Below, piece by piece: positions 22,741-34,199 of a stretch of DNA of 64,000 nucleotides. The notes beneath the pieces are model-generated. The model was not told the origin of the DNA and searched no databases. It saw nothing but the letters and a program-made list of their open reading frames with translations. This DNA is from Tanypteryx hageni. Taxonomy: Eukaryota; Arthropoda; Insecta; Odonata; Petaluridae. Each line of letters begins with the position of its first letter. Positions within the stretch are counted from its first letter, which is position 1. A program made the translations under genes and the position numbers. The stretch spans positions 71,868,500 through 71,932,499 of the forward strand of contig CM054113.1 in assembly GCA_028673005.1 (NCBI GenBank), written 5' to 3'.

Positions 22741-23234
22741 GGAGCTTGATGGTACTACATGTTATGAATGGTATTAGAACATATAAATCATTATAAAATT
22801 ATTATTAACATAGAAATGGAATAAAATAAACATGACGACTTCATTTCAACACGCCCAAAATCGGAAGAAGCTACATTTAGGCTTGATAGGAATCGAATTA
22901 AATTGATAAACGTCGATTTTTAAAAATTTTCAAAATCGACGATAATTTATAGTCGTCAATAAGCGTCGATTTTCCAACAAGTTGGAAAAGTATACGTCCA
23001 AAAACCTATTCTGAATTATAATATTTAAGTCCTTTCTGTTTACTTTTTTCGCAATATTATTACCTACCTACGATTTCGTTCCTTTTCTGGGCTTGCATTA
23101 ACAGTGGGACTGAAAGAAGGGTATTTCCTTACTCTCAAATACTTATGCGTCTTTTTGAAAAGCTCACGCTTCTACTCTGAACAATCAGTTAACCGCAAGG
23201 CCCTAGGCTAGTTTTGAGAACACGTGTTTCTTAA

Positions 23235-23857
23235 GCTACGTTTCCATGCAAGCGGTGCGGTGCGGGCGGTGAAGAAACGACGGTAACTAATCAGTGGCCT
23301 CGGTTGAAGCGGTACGTGCGGTGAGGCGGTCGGGCGGTAAAAGTTAAAATATTCTCAACTTTTCCCGCATGCGCCGCGCGCGGTAACCCAACAAATTAAT
23401 AACGAATACATTTTAGTGTAAATTAAACCTGGCACGAGGTTCATTTTGAACTGAAGAGCAATCTGTGCGATGGAAGCGGTGGAAGAGATTATAACTGAAG
23501 AAGATAAAGTGGAGTACCAGCTCCTGTACAATGTAAAAGACAGGAGATAATCTCCTTGTCTTCGCCTAGCCTCGAAAATAGGGCGAACCCACCATCGTTT
23601 GGAAAATGCTCGCTTTCTTCTTTTGATAAGTAATCGTAAAACATTATATCGTCATTGCAACTGAAATAGATCCATTTTCACATGTTTATAAGACTAGTAA
23701 ATCCGACACAAACGAAAGCGTTGGTTCAGAATACGATCACGGCACCGTGCAGTCAATTGTTTACCGCGTGCGCCAAGTAGTGTTCATGAAAACCGTCTCT
23801 GTTTTCTGTCGCCTCAGTTGCACCGCCCACGCCGCCTATACCGCTTGCATGGATAGC
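23235..23857. mobile_element. Harbinger-like miniature element
   Basis: The left end GCTACGTTTCCATGCAAGCG and the right end, reversed, GCTATCCATGCAAGCG share TCCATGCAAGCGG, then GC-rich GCGGT/GGGCGGTG repeats. The 623-bp interior includes a 26-codon frame at 23470-23550. GC-rich inverted ends, small size and a short acidic reading frame resemble PIF/Harbinger derivatives, but no three-base target duplication can be confirmed, so the superfamily is inferred. Confidence 0.5.
23470..23550 (+). pseudogene. Short acidic frame inside the Harbinger-like element
   Basis: An ATG opens a 26-codon frame beginning MEAVEEIITEEDKVEYQLLY and ending at TAA. It may be the truncated N-terminus of a transposon protein; the remainder is deleted. 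I cannot assign a domain. Without the rest of the gene it is unlikely to be functional. Confidence 0.3.
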
Positions 23858-23858
23858 T

Positions 23859-24575
23859 CTTTTGAGGTTTTTGAGATTATATTTGCCGACCCAATGGTGG
23901 GCTATTCCACGAGCCTCTCTATGCATCTAAGGTCATGGATATGCCCTGCTGAGACTTGCTCGAGTTTCGGAAAAAAGGAATTTCGGTGGTCGTTTGAAGA
24001 CTAATCGTTTAGCTACCCATTCCACGCATCTGCCCCGTAGAGTGTATTCCTGGAACAAATGTTACTTAAATTCTTGCTAGGATATTTCCTATACATGAAC
24101 GTTGTTGTATGCACCCTTTTCCGTATGCAATGAATCCACTCTTTTGGCAGTCTTTCTCTAAAAGTTATCCTGGCAGGATCATTTCGTTCTCTTGCTTTTG
24201 GCTTCTACATCCTTTGCTACAGGTTAGCAAATTTCAATTTATATATAATGGCTTAAAAAAGGTGCACATAAATTAGCTATCGTTACTTAAAATTGAAGAG
24301 GGATTAAGGATTAATATTTATTTGCTATTTGTTGTAAAATATTTTTTCGATTGGAAAAACATTTTAATAAGGATTTTAGGTAAGTTTGTTAATCGAGCGC
24401 TGAATAATTGCCTTATTTTTCTCTCTATATATTTTAAGTTAAATAAAGATAATATTTAGTAAAGTGATGAAACATATCAAATGATACAAAGTAAAGTATT
24501 ACTAGATAATTCTTTTTTGAAAATATTATTGCGATAATTATATCATTAATGTTTTTCCTTATTTGGCATCAACGA
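23859..24575 (+). repeat. Inverted-repeat arm A of an unidentified family
   Basis: From CTTTTGAGGTTTTTGAGATT to GGCATCAACGA this 717-bp stretch aligns, inverted, with 31026-31751. Long stretches are shared, for example AAGGTCATGGATATGCCCTG and GGATTAAGGATTAATATTTA, with interspersed substitutions and indels. Both arms translate to the shared string GYSTSLSM..RSWICPA outward in, but frames break soon after. I do not recognise the family. It starts within two bases of the end of the Harbinger-like element. Confidence 0.7.
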
Positions 24576-25163
24576 GTGTCTAAAAGCCTTTAAGCTGAAC
24601 TTGCAAATTATTTTTTAAAAGAATGTTTCTCGACAAAAACAACAGCATATTGTTCGGATTTCAAGAGGTAAAAATGCATAATTTACTGTCCACATTCTCG
24701 AAATAATATATTTATTGATGACGCGATTGGAAAAATTACTGTACGAAATCAAAATTATCTAGATTTGGATATATGTACCAGATTACGATATTTGAGATTA
24801 TATATACTAAGTTTCAGTATGGTAAAACAACAATAATATTCTCGTGAACCATATGCAAGGTACTAATTTGGTTTAATCATCAAGATTCAGTAGGTGATAG
24901 CCGTCAGCTATATAAATATATTTTCTCATATAGGTTGGTTATTGAAATCATCTCGTTTGGCAAAATTTGTAAAGAAAAAAGTGAAAATACAAGAACAAGA
25001 AATATCGTTTCGTGTTCACACAATTAACTTTTTTCTGCACTAACTATTTTTGTTACTTAAAGAGGTAAGACTTCAAGCCAAAATATTCTTGTGTGTGTAT
25101 GTATGTATGTATGCTTACGGAAAAGGAAAGGTAAAATGGATATATGGATGTCAACAAGGTGTT
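24576..25163. other. AT-rich non-coding stretch
   Basis: No gene or repeat was recognised between arm A and the hAT insertion apart from a short (GTAT)n run near 25094-25112. Confidence 0.5.
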
Positions 25164-25171
25164 CCTTAAAT

Positions 25172-28100
25172 CAGTGTTTCTCAACCTTTTTTTGCTCGTG
25201 GCCCAATTCAGATTTTCATTTACCTCGGTGGCCCCCACCCCTCATAGTCGCCGTTAGTTGGTAAAAAAGATACTTTATCAACCGCACTGTTTATTTATAA
25301 AAAATATTCCCTGTTTATAATATACATATTGTTTATTTATAATATACATATGAAATATGCTCCTAACAAAAAATATTTCCACAATATTATTGTCACTTTA
25401 TTTAGTGAGATCCTTGCGGCTGATAAAAACTAGCAAGCTTTTGAATTTCTGGTTGCAGCGATGTTAGAGATTATCGAAGATCACCTCTCTTTACAATATC
25501 AAGAAGGTTACGAGTTTTGGATTGCAGGTGAAGAACTCGACTAAACGCAGATTCAACCAAATAAGAAGTGGGAAATCCGATAAAAAACAACTTTGCCTTC
25601 TCCCAGAGTTGTGGAAACTTATTTGCAATTTCACTACTTATCCAGAAATTCTGTTTGCTGTTTTTGAATCTAGCTTGAGCTGTTATATCACTCTGCAACT
25701 CAACCAGACATTCTTGTAATGTGATGTCAACATCAACCGCATTTACACCAAACGGATTCACCACCCAATCTGGAATATTCATCTCTAGCAGGTCGCTGAA
25801 CCGACATTGCATATCACTGTACAAATTTTTCAAATGCTTAACATATACAGCAATATCATAATCTTGAATTTCTATGTCAAGAGTGGCCAGTGATGGAAAT
25901 TGTATGAACTCACGACGTCCAATATTACTCCAAAATAACTTGAGTTTTCCAAGGAAAGCAGTAATGGCCTCTTTGCAAGATATAAGATTACAGTTCTTTC
26001 CTTGTAACTGTTTGTTCAACAAATTCAGCTTTTCAAATATATCAGATGGATAAAATATATCACATTTAGCAGCAACGATCTGTTCTCCGAGCTGCTTATC
26101 ACTTAGAAATGGTACCTCTGTGTGCATTAGTAGGCGTTCAAAATCTTCTTCATTTTCCTCACAAAGTTGTCGAAAAAGACGATCTTGAAGTGCACTTGTT
26201 TTGATAAAGTTGACAGCCTTTTTTACAATAGCAAGGGCATCATGCAAACGTCCTCCCAAGTTTTTTCCAACCAAATGTTGACGGTGAACCACGCAGTGTA
26301 TTCAAAATACTTCAGGCACAGCATTTTTTAAATGAGCAATGAATCCTCTGCATCTACCTACCATCGAAGCAGGACCATCACAGTTGCACAAGCTATTATA
26401 TTTTCTAGTGGAATGTTGTTTTCCTTGAAATAACTTAACTTTTTCAAAAATTGTCTCACCTCTGGTGTCTGTCTTAGGCTTTCGGGCAAGAAGCATTTCC
26501 TCACTGAGCTCATCATCATTCAAAAACCTAACATATGTCATTAGAAGGGCTTCATTACCCATTAAAGTGGATTGATCGATTTGCAGGGCAAACTTCTTAA
26601 CTTGCAGTTGTGCAACTAGTTGTTTTTCCACATCATCTGCCATTGCATCAATACGTCTCGATACTGATGAGTTGCTCAAAGGGATGGCTTGAGTAATTTC
26701 ATGTGCGCTCTGATTCATAACAATTGAAATCACAACAGACACTGCAGGCAAAATCAAAGATTCGCCAATATTATGTGACTTGCCAGATTTTGCAATTAAC
26801 TTGTAAATCTCATAGGAAGCAAGTAAACCTTTGTCTACTTTAGCTGCTCTTTCACTAAATATTTGCTTTAATGGTGCCCTTGTTTGAAATTTATCACGTA
26901 GGTTTTTAAAATAATCTAGTGATTTGTCTTTTTTGTCCTTGTGCATTGTCTCCAAGTGCATGCACGGCCGCATGCTTTCATTTGAAAGTGTAGTCATGCA
27001 TATTAGACACAGTGGCATTGTTCTGTCCTGTGGTGATGGAATATAACCATTGGAAAGGTACTCAATCGAATATTGCCTGCATTTTTTCTTCGCTATATTA
27101 GCTATGGGTAATCTGATATTAAAAAATTAAAACAAATCAAAATGAAGAAATATTTAACAACAATACAAATTTATTACTATAGACTAATAAATAGAATTTA
27201 AGTAGATGGAACCGGGAAATAAATGGCCGCGGACCGGCATCGTAACAGTAAAGAGTTTGGAGTAACAGAACAAATAATATCGGCAAGATTAGCAACCAAA
27301 ACAGCTACTCACCAAATACATAAACTCCAGTATGGCGTCGTCTGATTACAGTATTCCTCTAACAATCAATGTTCGACTGTTTAAATTAAATGCCTGAATT
27401 TTCTGAGAATGGCCTCACGAGCAGATGTCTTCGTTTAATGCAAATCCCCACTAATTCTAAATATAAAAGCGATAATTTTTAATACTAATAATTTTATTCA
27501 AATATATTTATTTTAAATCACAACTTATAGTTAGTAAAAATAACTAAGAGAAACTGAAAGTACGGTAAGCAATATTTAATTAAAATCGTAATAATAATTA
27601 ACAAATGCGTGATAATATCTCCTTGGTTCGCCATTGAAAACAAATTTGAAAATGGTTCGTAAAGTGTAAAATGAACACTTGACTTAACTTATTATTTATA
27701 ATAACTAAATTCATTGTGCTACTTATTTTATTTCAAACAAACAATTGCTTTGGTATGCTATGGTGAATTTCCAGAACTGATGTTTTTGTTTTCTGTATAG
27801 CCCCGTTAATTTTGACAAAAATAAAATTGTTGGTTATCGGTATGTATCATGACTGATATATATAGAATATATATAAATATATCAAGTGCATTCCACTCTC
27901 TGTTTCTTCAATCTTTCGGCATTCACTCTCCCTGTTTACAACGTTTATGAACGTGTTCTGTCTTATATTAGAAAAGCGTATTTCAAATTAATAGCTGTCG
28001 TATTCAGGTGAAATCCGCTGAATGAAAGCGTAAGAATAACATTTTGTAGCTACGGCGTGGAGGGGAGGAAAGGAAGAGGTAGGGGAGAGTTTTCTCAGTC

Positions 28101-28438
28101 ACGTAATTGTGGGCTAACAGTTGGAGTACAATGTAGTTATTTCCTAACTATAATGAAGATAAGAAAGTATTTATGTATATTGTAATACATTCGTCCATTT
28201 TCATGGCATTTCAATTCCAGTTGTTATGTCAGTCTAAACATGCACATTTGAATCAGAATACAATGAATAGTACGCGTTATTATTGTTATTAGTACGCGTT
28301 ATTAGCATTGACTTAAGACAACTTTCACACAGAGTCGAACTTTTCGTGGCCCACAAAGAAGTTTTGGTGGCCCCCAAATTTAAGTATTTTACTCATGGCC
28401 CCTCAGAAATAGGCTGTGGCCCCCGTTGAGAACCACTG
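25172..28438 (-). mobile_element. Full-length hAT transposon with perfect 8-bp target duplication
   Basis: The left terminus reads CAGTGTTTCTCAAC and the right terminus, reversed, CAGTGGTTCTCAAC (13 of 14). The 8 bp CCTTAAAT occur directly outside both ends (25164-25171 and 28439-28446). The element is 3,267 bp and contains a BED/hAT transposase reading frame on the minus strand (25402-27126). The 27127-28438 part upstream of the frame is AT-rich, with no other coding, and probably holds the promoter or an early exon. Subterminal GGCCC/GGCCCCC blocks occur at both ends. The intact duplication and few coding lesions indicate a fairly recent insertion. Confidence 0.93.
25402..27126 (-). pseudogene. 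hAT transposase (BED finger, ZBED5/SCAND3-like) with two nonsense codons
   Basis: A single frame runs from 27126 to a natural TAA at 25402-25404 with two internal stops: TGA at 26302-26304 and TAA at 25471-25473. In order it shows a BED-type zinc finger near 26940-27030 (CLIC ... HLETMH), the catalytic core with FALQIDQST (first Asp), CDGPASMVG (second Asp), then IHCVVHRQHL directly after the first stop, and a C-terminal hATC dimerisation region with LVESAFSRV carrying the expected Glu. After the second stop the frame continues with SLTSLQPEIQKLASFY, as expected of the family tail. No frameshift is needed. Transposase would excise and reinsert the element; this copy should yield only truncated protein. 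No ATG lies in frame upstream of MPLCLICM (27018), so an upstream exon may supply the start. Confidence 0.88.
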
Positions 28439-28446
28439 CCTTAAAT

Positions 28447-29074
28447 GACACCCACTGTTCCAGTGTTGTAGTTAATTGCTAAAATTGCAAAAAGAAAACA
28501 GCAAAATAAAAAGTAAATGAAAAACGAAAAGAATATTCTTCTTATTTACGTTATATTCATTTTCGTTATTCAATTTTCATATTTATTATAAACGATATAA
28601 ACGCAGATGCCGTAATTTTAGCCGTTAATTAGAGTTAGCTAAATTGTTAAATCGATTTGTTAGGTTTGCAAATTGTCGCTATAGTATTATTTTAGGCGCT
28701 AAATCGATCCTAAAGTCGCTATATTTAGCTACGAATTTACTGGATTCACAACACTGGATACAAACGGCAATGAAATAGGGAGGCGTTGAACTCAAGTTAA
28801 TCCAAAAGTACAGAATAATTTCAAGTTTATAAATGGGGCACTCAGCAGATCTTTCTTTCTGCACAACTCAAAGCTTGTATGTTTTATGGGGATTAAGACG
28901 ATTTTAATGATTGCTGAGGGGACTTTGATAAGGAAGTCATTACTACCACTTCTACAAAACGTTACCATGCAAATTATGCAAATTTAATAAAAATACGTCA
29001 ATTCAAAACAGGTTTTCCACTCAAATAATGCGATCCGCTGCAACAGATGCGCGAAAGAGTCATCGACGCAATAT
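28447..29074. other. AT-rich non-coding stretch
   Basis: No gene was recognised. It could be the interior of a pogo-like element whose ends are at 22564 and 29199. Confidence 0.4.
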
Positions 29075-29199
29075 TTTTTTTGTCAGGACGACGTTTAGTC
29101 GAATCATTGGTGACGTTAATTCGAATATGGTTAGTAATTTTTGAACGACGTTAAGTCGAATCGACGTTAATTGAAGCGACGTTAAACGAGGGCACACTA
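29075..29199 (-). repeat. Right pogo-like terminal repeat
   Basis: Read on the minus strand the end is AGTGTGCCCTCGTTTAACG, matching the left terminal repeat at 22564. Inside it, ACGTTAA/ACGTTTA units recur (ACGTTTAGTCGAATC, ACGTTAATTCGAAT, ACGTTAAGTCGAATC), a subterminal repetition also seen in other pogo elements. The TA expected outside the end is not preserved. Confidence 0.55.
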
Positions 29200-29437
29200 A
29201 TCACAAAGATGTAAAAATATGGATATATTAAATTTACTGTCGCTCTATAATTTAGAAACTGTGTTTAGATGAATCCCTTATATTTCTCACCGGGAGATTT
29301 ATCCATTAATAATAATACAATAAATAGATGTTAATTTCTTTGTTGTAAATTTTAAGTTTATTAAACGCGTAACTTTGTTTTTAAAATGATTTTACTTATA
29401 TAATACTTTCCATATTTTAATAACTTTTATATATAAC

Positions 29438-29439
<2 letters not shown>
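29200..29439. other. AT-rich non-coding linker
   Basis: Nothing was recognised. Confidence 0.5.
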
Positions 29440-29534
<95 letters not shown>

Positions 29535-29548
29535 AGAGAGAGAGAGAG
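29440..29548. repeat. Compound microsatellite (CA)n(TA)n(GA)n
   Basis: About 21 CA units (29440-29482) pass directly into about 24 TA units (to 29531) and then eight GA units. Confidence 0.95.
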
Positions 29549-29805
29549 GTTTATATATTTTTATTCAGGCCCTTCGACATCAGAAAATTTTATTTTTTTA
29601 AATTTAAATTACTCGAATTTTTGCATCCTAAGCCCAGACATTGAAGGCAGGAAATATATGTTTCCTGTTTGACAAGAATTGCAATATTATATATCCGTGC
29701 ATATAAAATAGCATTACGACCTCATTTAATATCGGCTCAAACCTCTACTTTATATTAACTAAACCATTAATAAAATCCGTTCTTGTTTTGAATCAGCGAT
29801 CGGAG

Positions 29806-29860
29806 AATCATCAACAGACCTTGTAGCCGAAGTGCGCATCCCGTTTTTCCAACTGTATAA
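29806..29860 (+). other. Diverged relic of the hammerhead-like repeat
   Basis: AATCATCAACAGACCTTG then TAGCCGAAGTGCGCATCC and GTTTTTCCAAC align with the copies at 17030 and 19181, but the CTGATGA box has decayed and GAAA is GAAG. It shows the repeat is older than these copies and dispersed. Confidence 0.35.
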
Positions 29861-31025
29861 CGACTGTTGGAGCTGTGCAAATCATGCGTCGAATTCCTTG
29901 CAGAAGGTAAGCCCGATAACGTCGCAAGGCCTGGATTAAGAGCCTCATAAAGATTTTCGAGAATGAAATCTGCATATAACCGATATTGATTACTGGAATT
30001 CTGTTTCATGCCTACATAATCGGAATTAAAAAAGATGATAGGTTTCCTAAACGTAGTGAATCTTCACAGTATTATAAAATAAACCAGCATATTGTTTATT
30101 TATCATTAGGTTATCGAATTTATTATTAATTTCAAAATTTGCATTCGTTCTTAAATTTACAGTATAATTTCATCTGTTTTCTTTGTATTCTCAACATTTT
30201 TTCAGGCTATTTCGAGAACCTCAAATGTTTCTTCTCACTCCCTCGGAAATATCGCCTTGCAAATTTTACTTTTCTCAAGATGATTTTCTGTTTCCCTTGG
30301 ATGCGTGCCATTGTTTATTACTAACTTTTTCGTCTACGCCTGTCCGTTACTGTACAGTGGCGCCAATCCGGTCGAGCGGATTTTTATGACATTTTCTGTT
30401 GGAGCCCCCTAATTAAATTCGTCGGCTATAGGTGTAAGCAATTTTGGATGATATGGATCATGTCCCTTTACGAAAGTTTGAAATTTTATAATAGCGTTGC
30501 TGGGAATGGATCTATTTTGATGTAAACTTTGTCTTTCATACTTATAAAGAAATACAGGGTCAATTTTTAATTAGAATAGATCAATCAGATAGGTCGCTTT
30601 GCCATTTATAGGGAATTAACACACACACGTATATATATATATATATATATATAATATAATATAATTTTTTTGTGAGTTTTAAAGCTATATTTCAGCTTCT
30701 AATTTACCTAACAAGTGATAGTCAGCGGTTGCAATGGGACATATTGCTTAAATTCTACACTTATTTAAGCTTGTGTAAGCAAGTATGAGCTCTACCATTC
30801 CTGGGAAGACGGAACTCTCTATCACACTGATTAATTATAATTAAGCTATGTAGGATTCTACGTTTATTTTTTTTGAAAATCGACTTTATTTTCCCGAGAA
30901 GCTTCGAAACTTCAAATTGCTACTTAAATATAGGCCTAGAAGTAATCGGCCTTTCAATTCGATGATTTAAATTTACTGTTTTTATCGAAATTCTACGTAA
31001 AATTTACGTTTATTTTACAATACAT
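29861..31025. other. Non-coding stretch
   Basis: No gene was recognised. It holds a compound microsatellite at 30619-30665. Confidence 0.45.
30619..30665. repeat. (AC)n(TA)n(TAA)n microsatellite
   Basis: Five AC units, about eleven TA units, then ATAAT repeats. Confidence 0.9.
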
Positions 31026-31751
31026 TCGTTGATGCCAGTTAAGGAAAGAACATTAACGATATAATTATCACAATAATATTTTAGGCATAAAAAAGAACTA
31101 TCTAATACTTTATATCATTTGATATATTTCCTCACTGCACTATATATTCTCTTTATTTAACATAAAATATGTAGGGAGAAAAATTAGACTTCATTATTGA
31201 GTGCTCGATAAACACTCTTACCTCAAATTCTGATTAAAATGGGTTTTTCCAATCAGCAAAATATTTTACATCAAATAGCAAATAAATATTAATCCTTAAT
31301 CCATCTTCAGTTAAATAACGATTGCTAATTTATGTGCCTTTTTTAAACCATTATATACAAATTGAAATTTACTAATATGTAGCAAAAGATGAAGGAGACA
31401 AAAGCACGAGAGAGGAACGATCCTTCCTGGATAACTTTAAGAAAGACTGCCAAAAGATTGGGTTGTGCATAGGGAGAACGGGTGAAAGTGCATACAACAA
31501 GATCATCTATAGGAAAAACCCTAGAAAGGATCGAGAAACATTTGTTTCCGGAATACACTCCAAGGGGTTGATGAGTGGAAGGGGTAGAAAACGATTCAAA
31601 TGACCACCGAAATTCCTTTCTTCCAAACCTTGATTAACATGGGTCGAAGCATTCACAGCAGGGCATATCCATGACCTTATCTGCATAGAAAGACTTGTGG
31701 AATACCCCGCCATTAGGCCGGAAAATATGTATAATCTCAAAAACCTCAAAA
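31026..31751 (-). repeat. Inverted-repeat arm B of an unidentified family
   Basis: This is the inverted partner of 23859-24575. Read on the minus strand it starts CTTTTGAGGTTTTTGAGATT and ends GGCATCAACGA. Read on the plus strand it contains an open stretch with AGHIHDLICIERLVEYPAIR followed by ENMYNLKNLK; arm A keeps the same reading but with a stop after ERLVE. That correspondence hints at an ancestral coding frame. Family unknown. Confidence 0.7.
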
Positions 31752-33239
31752 GGGCTAAGAAACACGTATGGCTTCATCAGCTAGCCTCTCTAACCTACAT
31801 TTCCCTAGTACTTACGGTATAGTATTCTTTACCCGTTCTTATACAGATTGACCCAAGTTGTGAATGTAGTAGTTTTTCCTACCCATAATTAATGGCAAAT
31901 GACGTAAATGCTTCTAAGTTAGAACATAATCGCTTTTGAAATGTTTTGAGTCATTGTTTTAGCCCAAAATTCAAATCATTTGCTGTTTTTTATGCTAATA
32001 ACTCATCTGGAATGGCCGATTTAGTAAAAGAAAATAATCCTTGCAGTAGATGAACTTCATGGTAATGTGACAGAAGGCTAACTACCAAGACAATATTTAA
32101 TCTAACCAACCAGTCAATTTATCGATGGGCAACTACTAGTAAATTTTTAATATTATTATGTCATATTTTCCTAAATATATCATGAAAATTTAACTCGTAT
32201 ATAATGTATAAAATATAAACGATAATTTTAGCAATGAGAATTATAAATCATGCAATAGGTACATTAAAAGGCTGAATAAACAAAAAATTAGAATGAATTT
32301 ATCGTTATTATTACTATTTACAGCCGTGTTTTCCGCATAATGTAACGGCGCACACAGCGCGCCGCGCGCCCAGTTATGCACGTGAAATTTTTAGACGCGC
32401 CCAGTTAAGGGTTAGAGACAAAAGTGTCTATGACGAAGGCTCGCAAAACACTCGATTGAGAAAAACGTGGCATTGACTTCAAGGAGGAAGTCCCGTGCGT
32501 GTAGAAGAGCTAAAACTCAATGAACATGAAAACAGGAAATACCTCCTGATCTCACCATCAGCACAAACTGTTTTGAATGGAAATGCTTTCCGCTTTCCTC
32601 CACGACTACACTTCCCTCCATTAATTTAACACACAAAGAAAGAATGCTACAATGTGAAGCTCCTATTTACTTCAATGGCTGTTACGTGAGTGATGGAGTT
32701 CCGATGCGGTCGATTTCCGTAAGATTCCGATGCGGATAACTTTCCTTTCAGACTGCCGATGTCCCGAGGTATTTTATAACGTAAGGACGAACATCTCTCA
32801 GTGAAAATTCCCAATATCAGTCGGTTTCTATTTCCTTATTTTTTTTTAATCATCTGCCATATCACGATGGGGTAAAAACGGCAGTTCTGGAAGAGAACGT
32901 GGTCAATCAGATATATCCCTATTCGACATGAGGGAACCGGTCCCGGGATACCAAAGTAACAAATATCCATAAGAGGCGCGGCGGGCAAATGAAAAAATAC
33001 CGAAGAGAGTCTCTATAAGCAACAGATACCTAGCCATATACTTAAGATTTGACATAAGTTATCGAGCGGATAACATGAGTATGCATCGGCAATACATATT
33101 TTCTTTCCCAGCGCGTCTCTCTCTCTCTACATATATGTATTTACATCCCTTCCTCTTCTCGAAACAATGCGAAATAAATAATCGCAAGCAATAAAAAAAC
33201 CAACTTCCCTCATGCTCGGTCCGATTCGACGCTGAAAGT
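31752..33239. other. Non-coding stretch with a small CG-rich patch
   Basis: No gene was recognised. At 32349-32410 the sequence is CG-rich and CGCGCCCAGTTA occurs twice. Confidence 0.45.
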
Positions 33240-33890
33240 GGTTGAAAATCTAAAAAAAACTCCCCTCTCCCCCTCCCTCTCTCCCCTCACTTACTCGTTG
33301 CGGAGTAAGCATTAATGGGGTTGTCAATAGTCTTACCCCGTCCCCCCATTTTCCTCTTTTTTCCTGCGCATTCATTAACGAAGAATACAACACCTGACCC
33401 TTTAATGATCATCTCCAAACAACAAAAAAAACCCTTCTCATCTTCTCCGCCGCCGCCCCTAAGCAAAAAAAACGCACAAAGCGCAAACCGCGCCATTGTC
33501 TCTGTATTTGTATTCTCCCTCCGATCTTCAAATGTTCTTCTTTTTCGCCTGCATTGTTTTGGCTCGGATTTTAAGCAAGAGCTCTTTTATACGCTCGCTT
33601 CGTCTTCCGTCGGGCGAAAGAGAGAGGGGAAAAAGCTCTTTCCGTTGCGATAGCTGCCCTCCTTTTTCTCTCTCCCTCTTCCCTTCTTACTCTTCCTTCT
33701 CCTGTACCGCCCCTTGCGTGTATGTCTTTCTGTACTCGGATTCGAATACGCGTCCAATCGAATGCGGGCTTTGGTATATGACGAGTGCCTCACTTCTTTG
33801 TAACGCTCCTCTCGCAATCTTATCTCCCCTCTCTCTGGGGAGTCTTTTATTTCCTCCCGAGATTTCTTCGAACAAAGTGGCTCCGAGAGT
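33240..33890. repeat. Pyrimidine-rich region with overlapping frames
   Basis: The plus strand is rich in C and T with several A-runs. Frames of 112 and 136 codons on the plus strand are Ser/Leu/Pro/Phe-rich and show no domain; I treat them as composition artefacts. Confidence 0.55.
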
Positions 33891-34199
33891 TAGACAAGGA
33901 AACTAATAATAACAATGGATGAGAGATGTGCGAAAAACAAGAATGAGCAATGATATTATTATAACGAATTTTATAATCTATACAGTTTTTAATGTTTGCA
34001 CTTAAGTAACGATGATGACAAGATGCCTAAGATTGTGCGGGATTATCCCGGATTTCGACTCTCTTTTCCCGCATGGGAAAGTGTCCCGGAAAATGTCCTC
34101 CATCATACGTTTGCTCACGAATAATTAAATTTAGAACCCACGTTTGCAATGCCTTCTTCCGATGCAATTGTTATATTTTCAAATATAATTGATCTACTG
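33891..34199. other. Non-coding linker
   Basis: Nothing was recognised. Confidence 0.5.
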
